A DNA stretch of 49,701 bases from Lachnospiraceae bacterium UBA7076 (GTDB lineage: Bacteria > Bacillota > Clostridia > Lachnospirales > Lachnospiraceae). Position numbers and translations under genes: made by a program. Below are positions 49,695-49,701 of this stretch, in pieces (positions within the stretch are counted from its first letter, which is position 1; every line of letters begins with the position of its first letter). Under the pieces are notes generated by a model. It saw only the letters and a list, made by a program, of their open reading frames with translations, made no database searches and was not told where the DNA came from. The stretch spans positions 56,906-106,606 of the forward strand of contig DKZK01000035.1 in NCBI GenBank assembly GCA_002493625.1. Reading direction: 5' to 3'.

Positions 49695-49701
49695 ATGTGA
49701 G

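Noticed and set aside
1..49701. CRISPR array, tRNA, rRNA, tmRNA or phage genes
   Set aside because: No regularly spaced repeats, no cloverleaf-like sequence ending in a CCA-type acceptor, and no phage or integrase signatures were seen on either strand.

Overview
The window looks like the chromosome of a low-to-mid GC Firmicute of the Lachnospiraceae type. The evidence is T-box leaders in front of tRNA synthetase genes, GatCAB, a PPi-type phosphofructokinase, DUF951 and DUF4250 proteins, a CarD-like regulator, CotJ spore-coat proteins and a high-cysteine protein. No phage, insertion sequence, rRNA, tRNA or CRISPR array was seen. The unusual content is mostly structured non-coding DNA and a few poorly described operons.

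Layout. 1-5512: a palindromic repeat abuts the 3' half of a T-box in front of aspS; a 160-nt inverted repeat follows; then gatC-gatA-gatB. 5528-7575: rfbB and rfbA (dTDP-sugar synthesis), separated by a nested hairpin repeat. 7588-11035: a cytosolic PocR-domain hybrid histidine kinase and a two-receiver partner. 11036-12680: a hairpin, a decayed Rpn-like nuclease remnant, and PPi-phosphofructokinase on the minus strand. 12750-14726: an unknown membrane protein and an unknown lipoprotein. 14771-15141: a strong promoter, a 6S-like RNA and a small structured element. 15149-18343: a SpoIID-like protein and a YihY-family membrane protein. 18339-24693: glyA, ftsH, yfbR, a DAHP synthase gene, a CBS protein, a DUF951 protein and a CarD-like regulator.

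24705-30059: a full palindromic element, then an operon of an AI-2E-type permease, a degenerate CobL/CbiT-like methyltransferase, DUF4250 and leuS. 30056-32366, minus strand: two unknown proteins, a Cys/Gly-rich protein whose ribosome binding site lies in an 11-bp hairpin, and an unknown membrane protein. 32450-36333: a promoter and complete T-box, then pheS-pheT. 36379-41575: queA, a membrane glycerophosphodiesterase, an SGNH hydrolase-like protein (minus) and aroA. 41585-41836: a large composite palindrome. 41873-42954, minus: a CotJA-CotJB fusion and cotJC. 43243-49013: a highly structured leader and a five-gene operon for a small secreted protein, a lipoprotein and an ABC-2 type transporter. 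This is the best candidate here for an undescribed protein system. The window ends with a small membrane-anchored protein and a promoter that feeds a long hairpin.

Two themes connect the window. AspRS of apparently non-discriminating type next to gatCAB suggests that Asn-tRNA (and perhaps Gln-tRNA) is made by transamidation. In addition, at least two families of palindromic elements recur in intergenic positions. One, with GG..CTGTCGC / GCGACAG termini, sits just 3' of several plus-strand genes. The other is a nested hairpin with a G-N-A triloop and a GGA on its 3' side. All function calls are by eye from motifs; no database search was possible.
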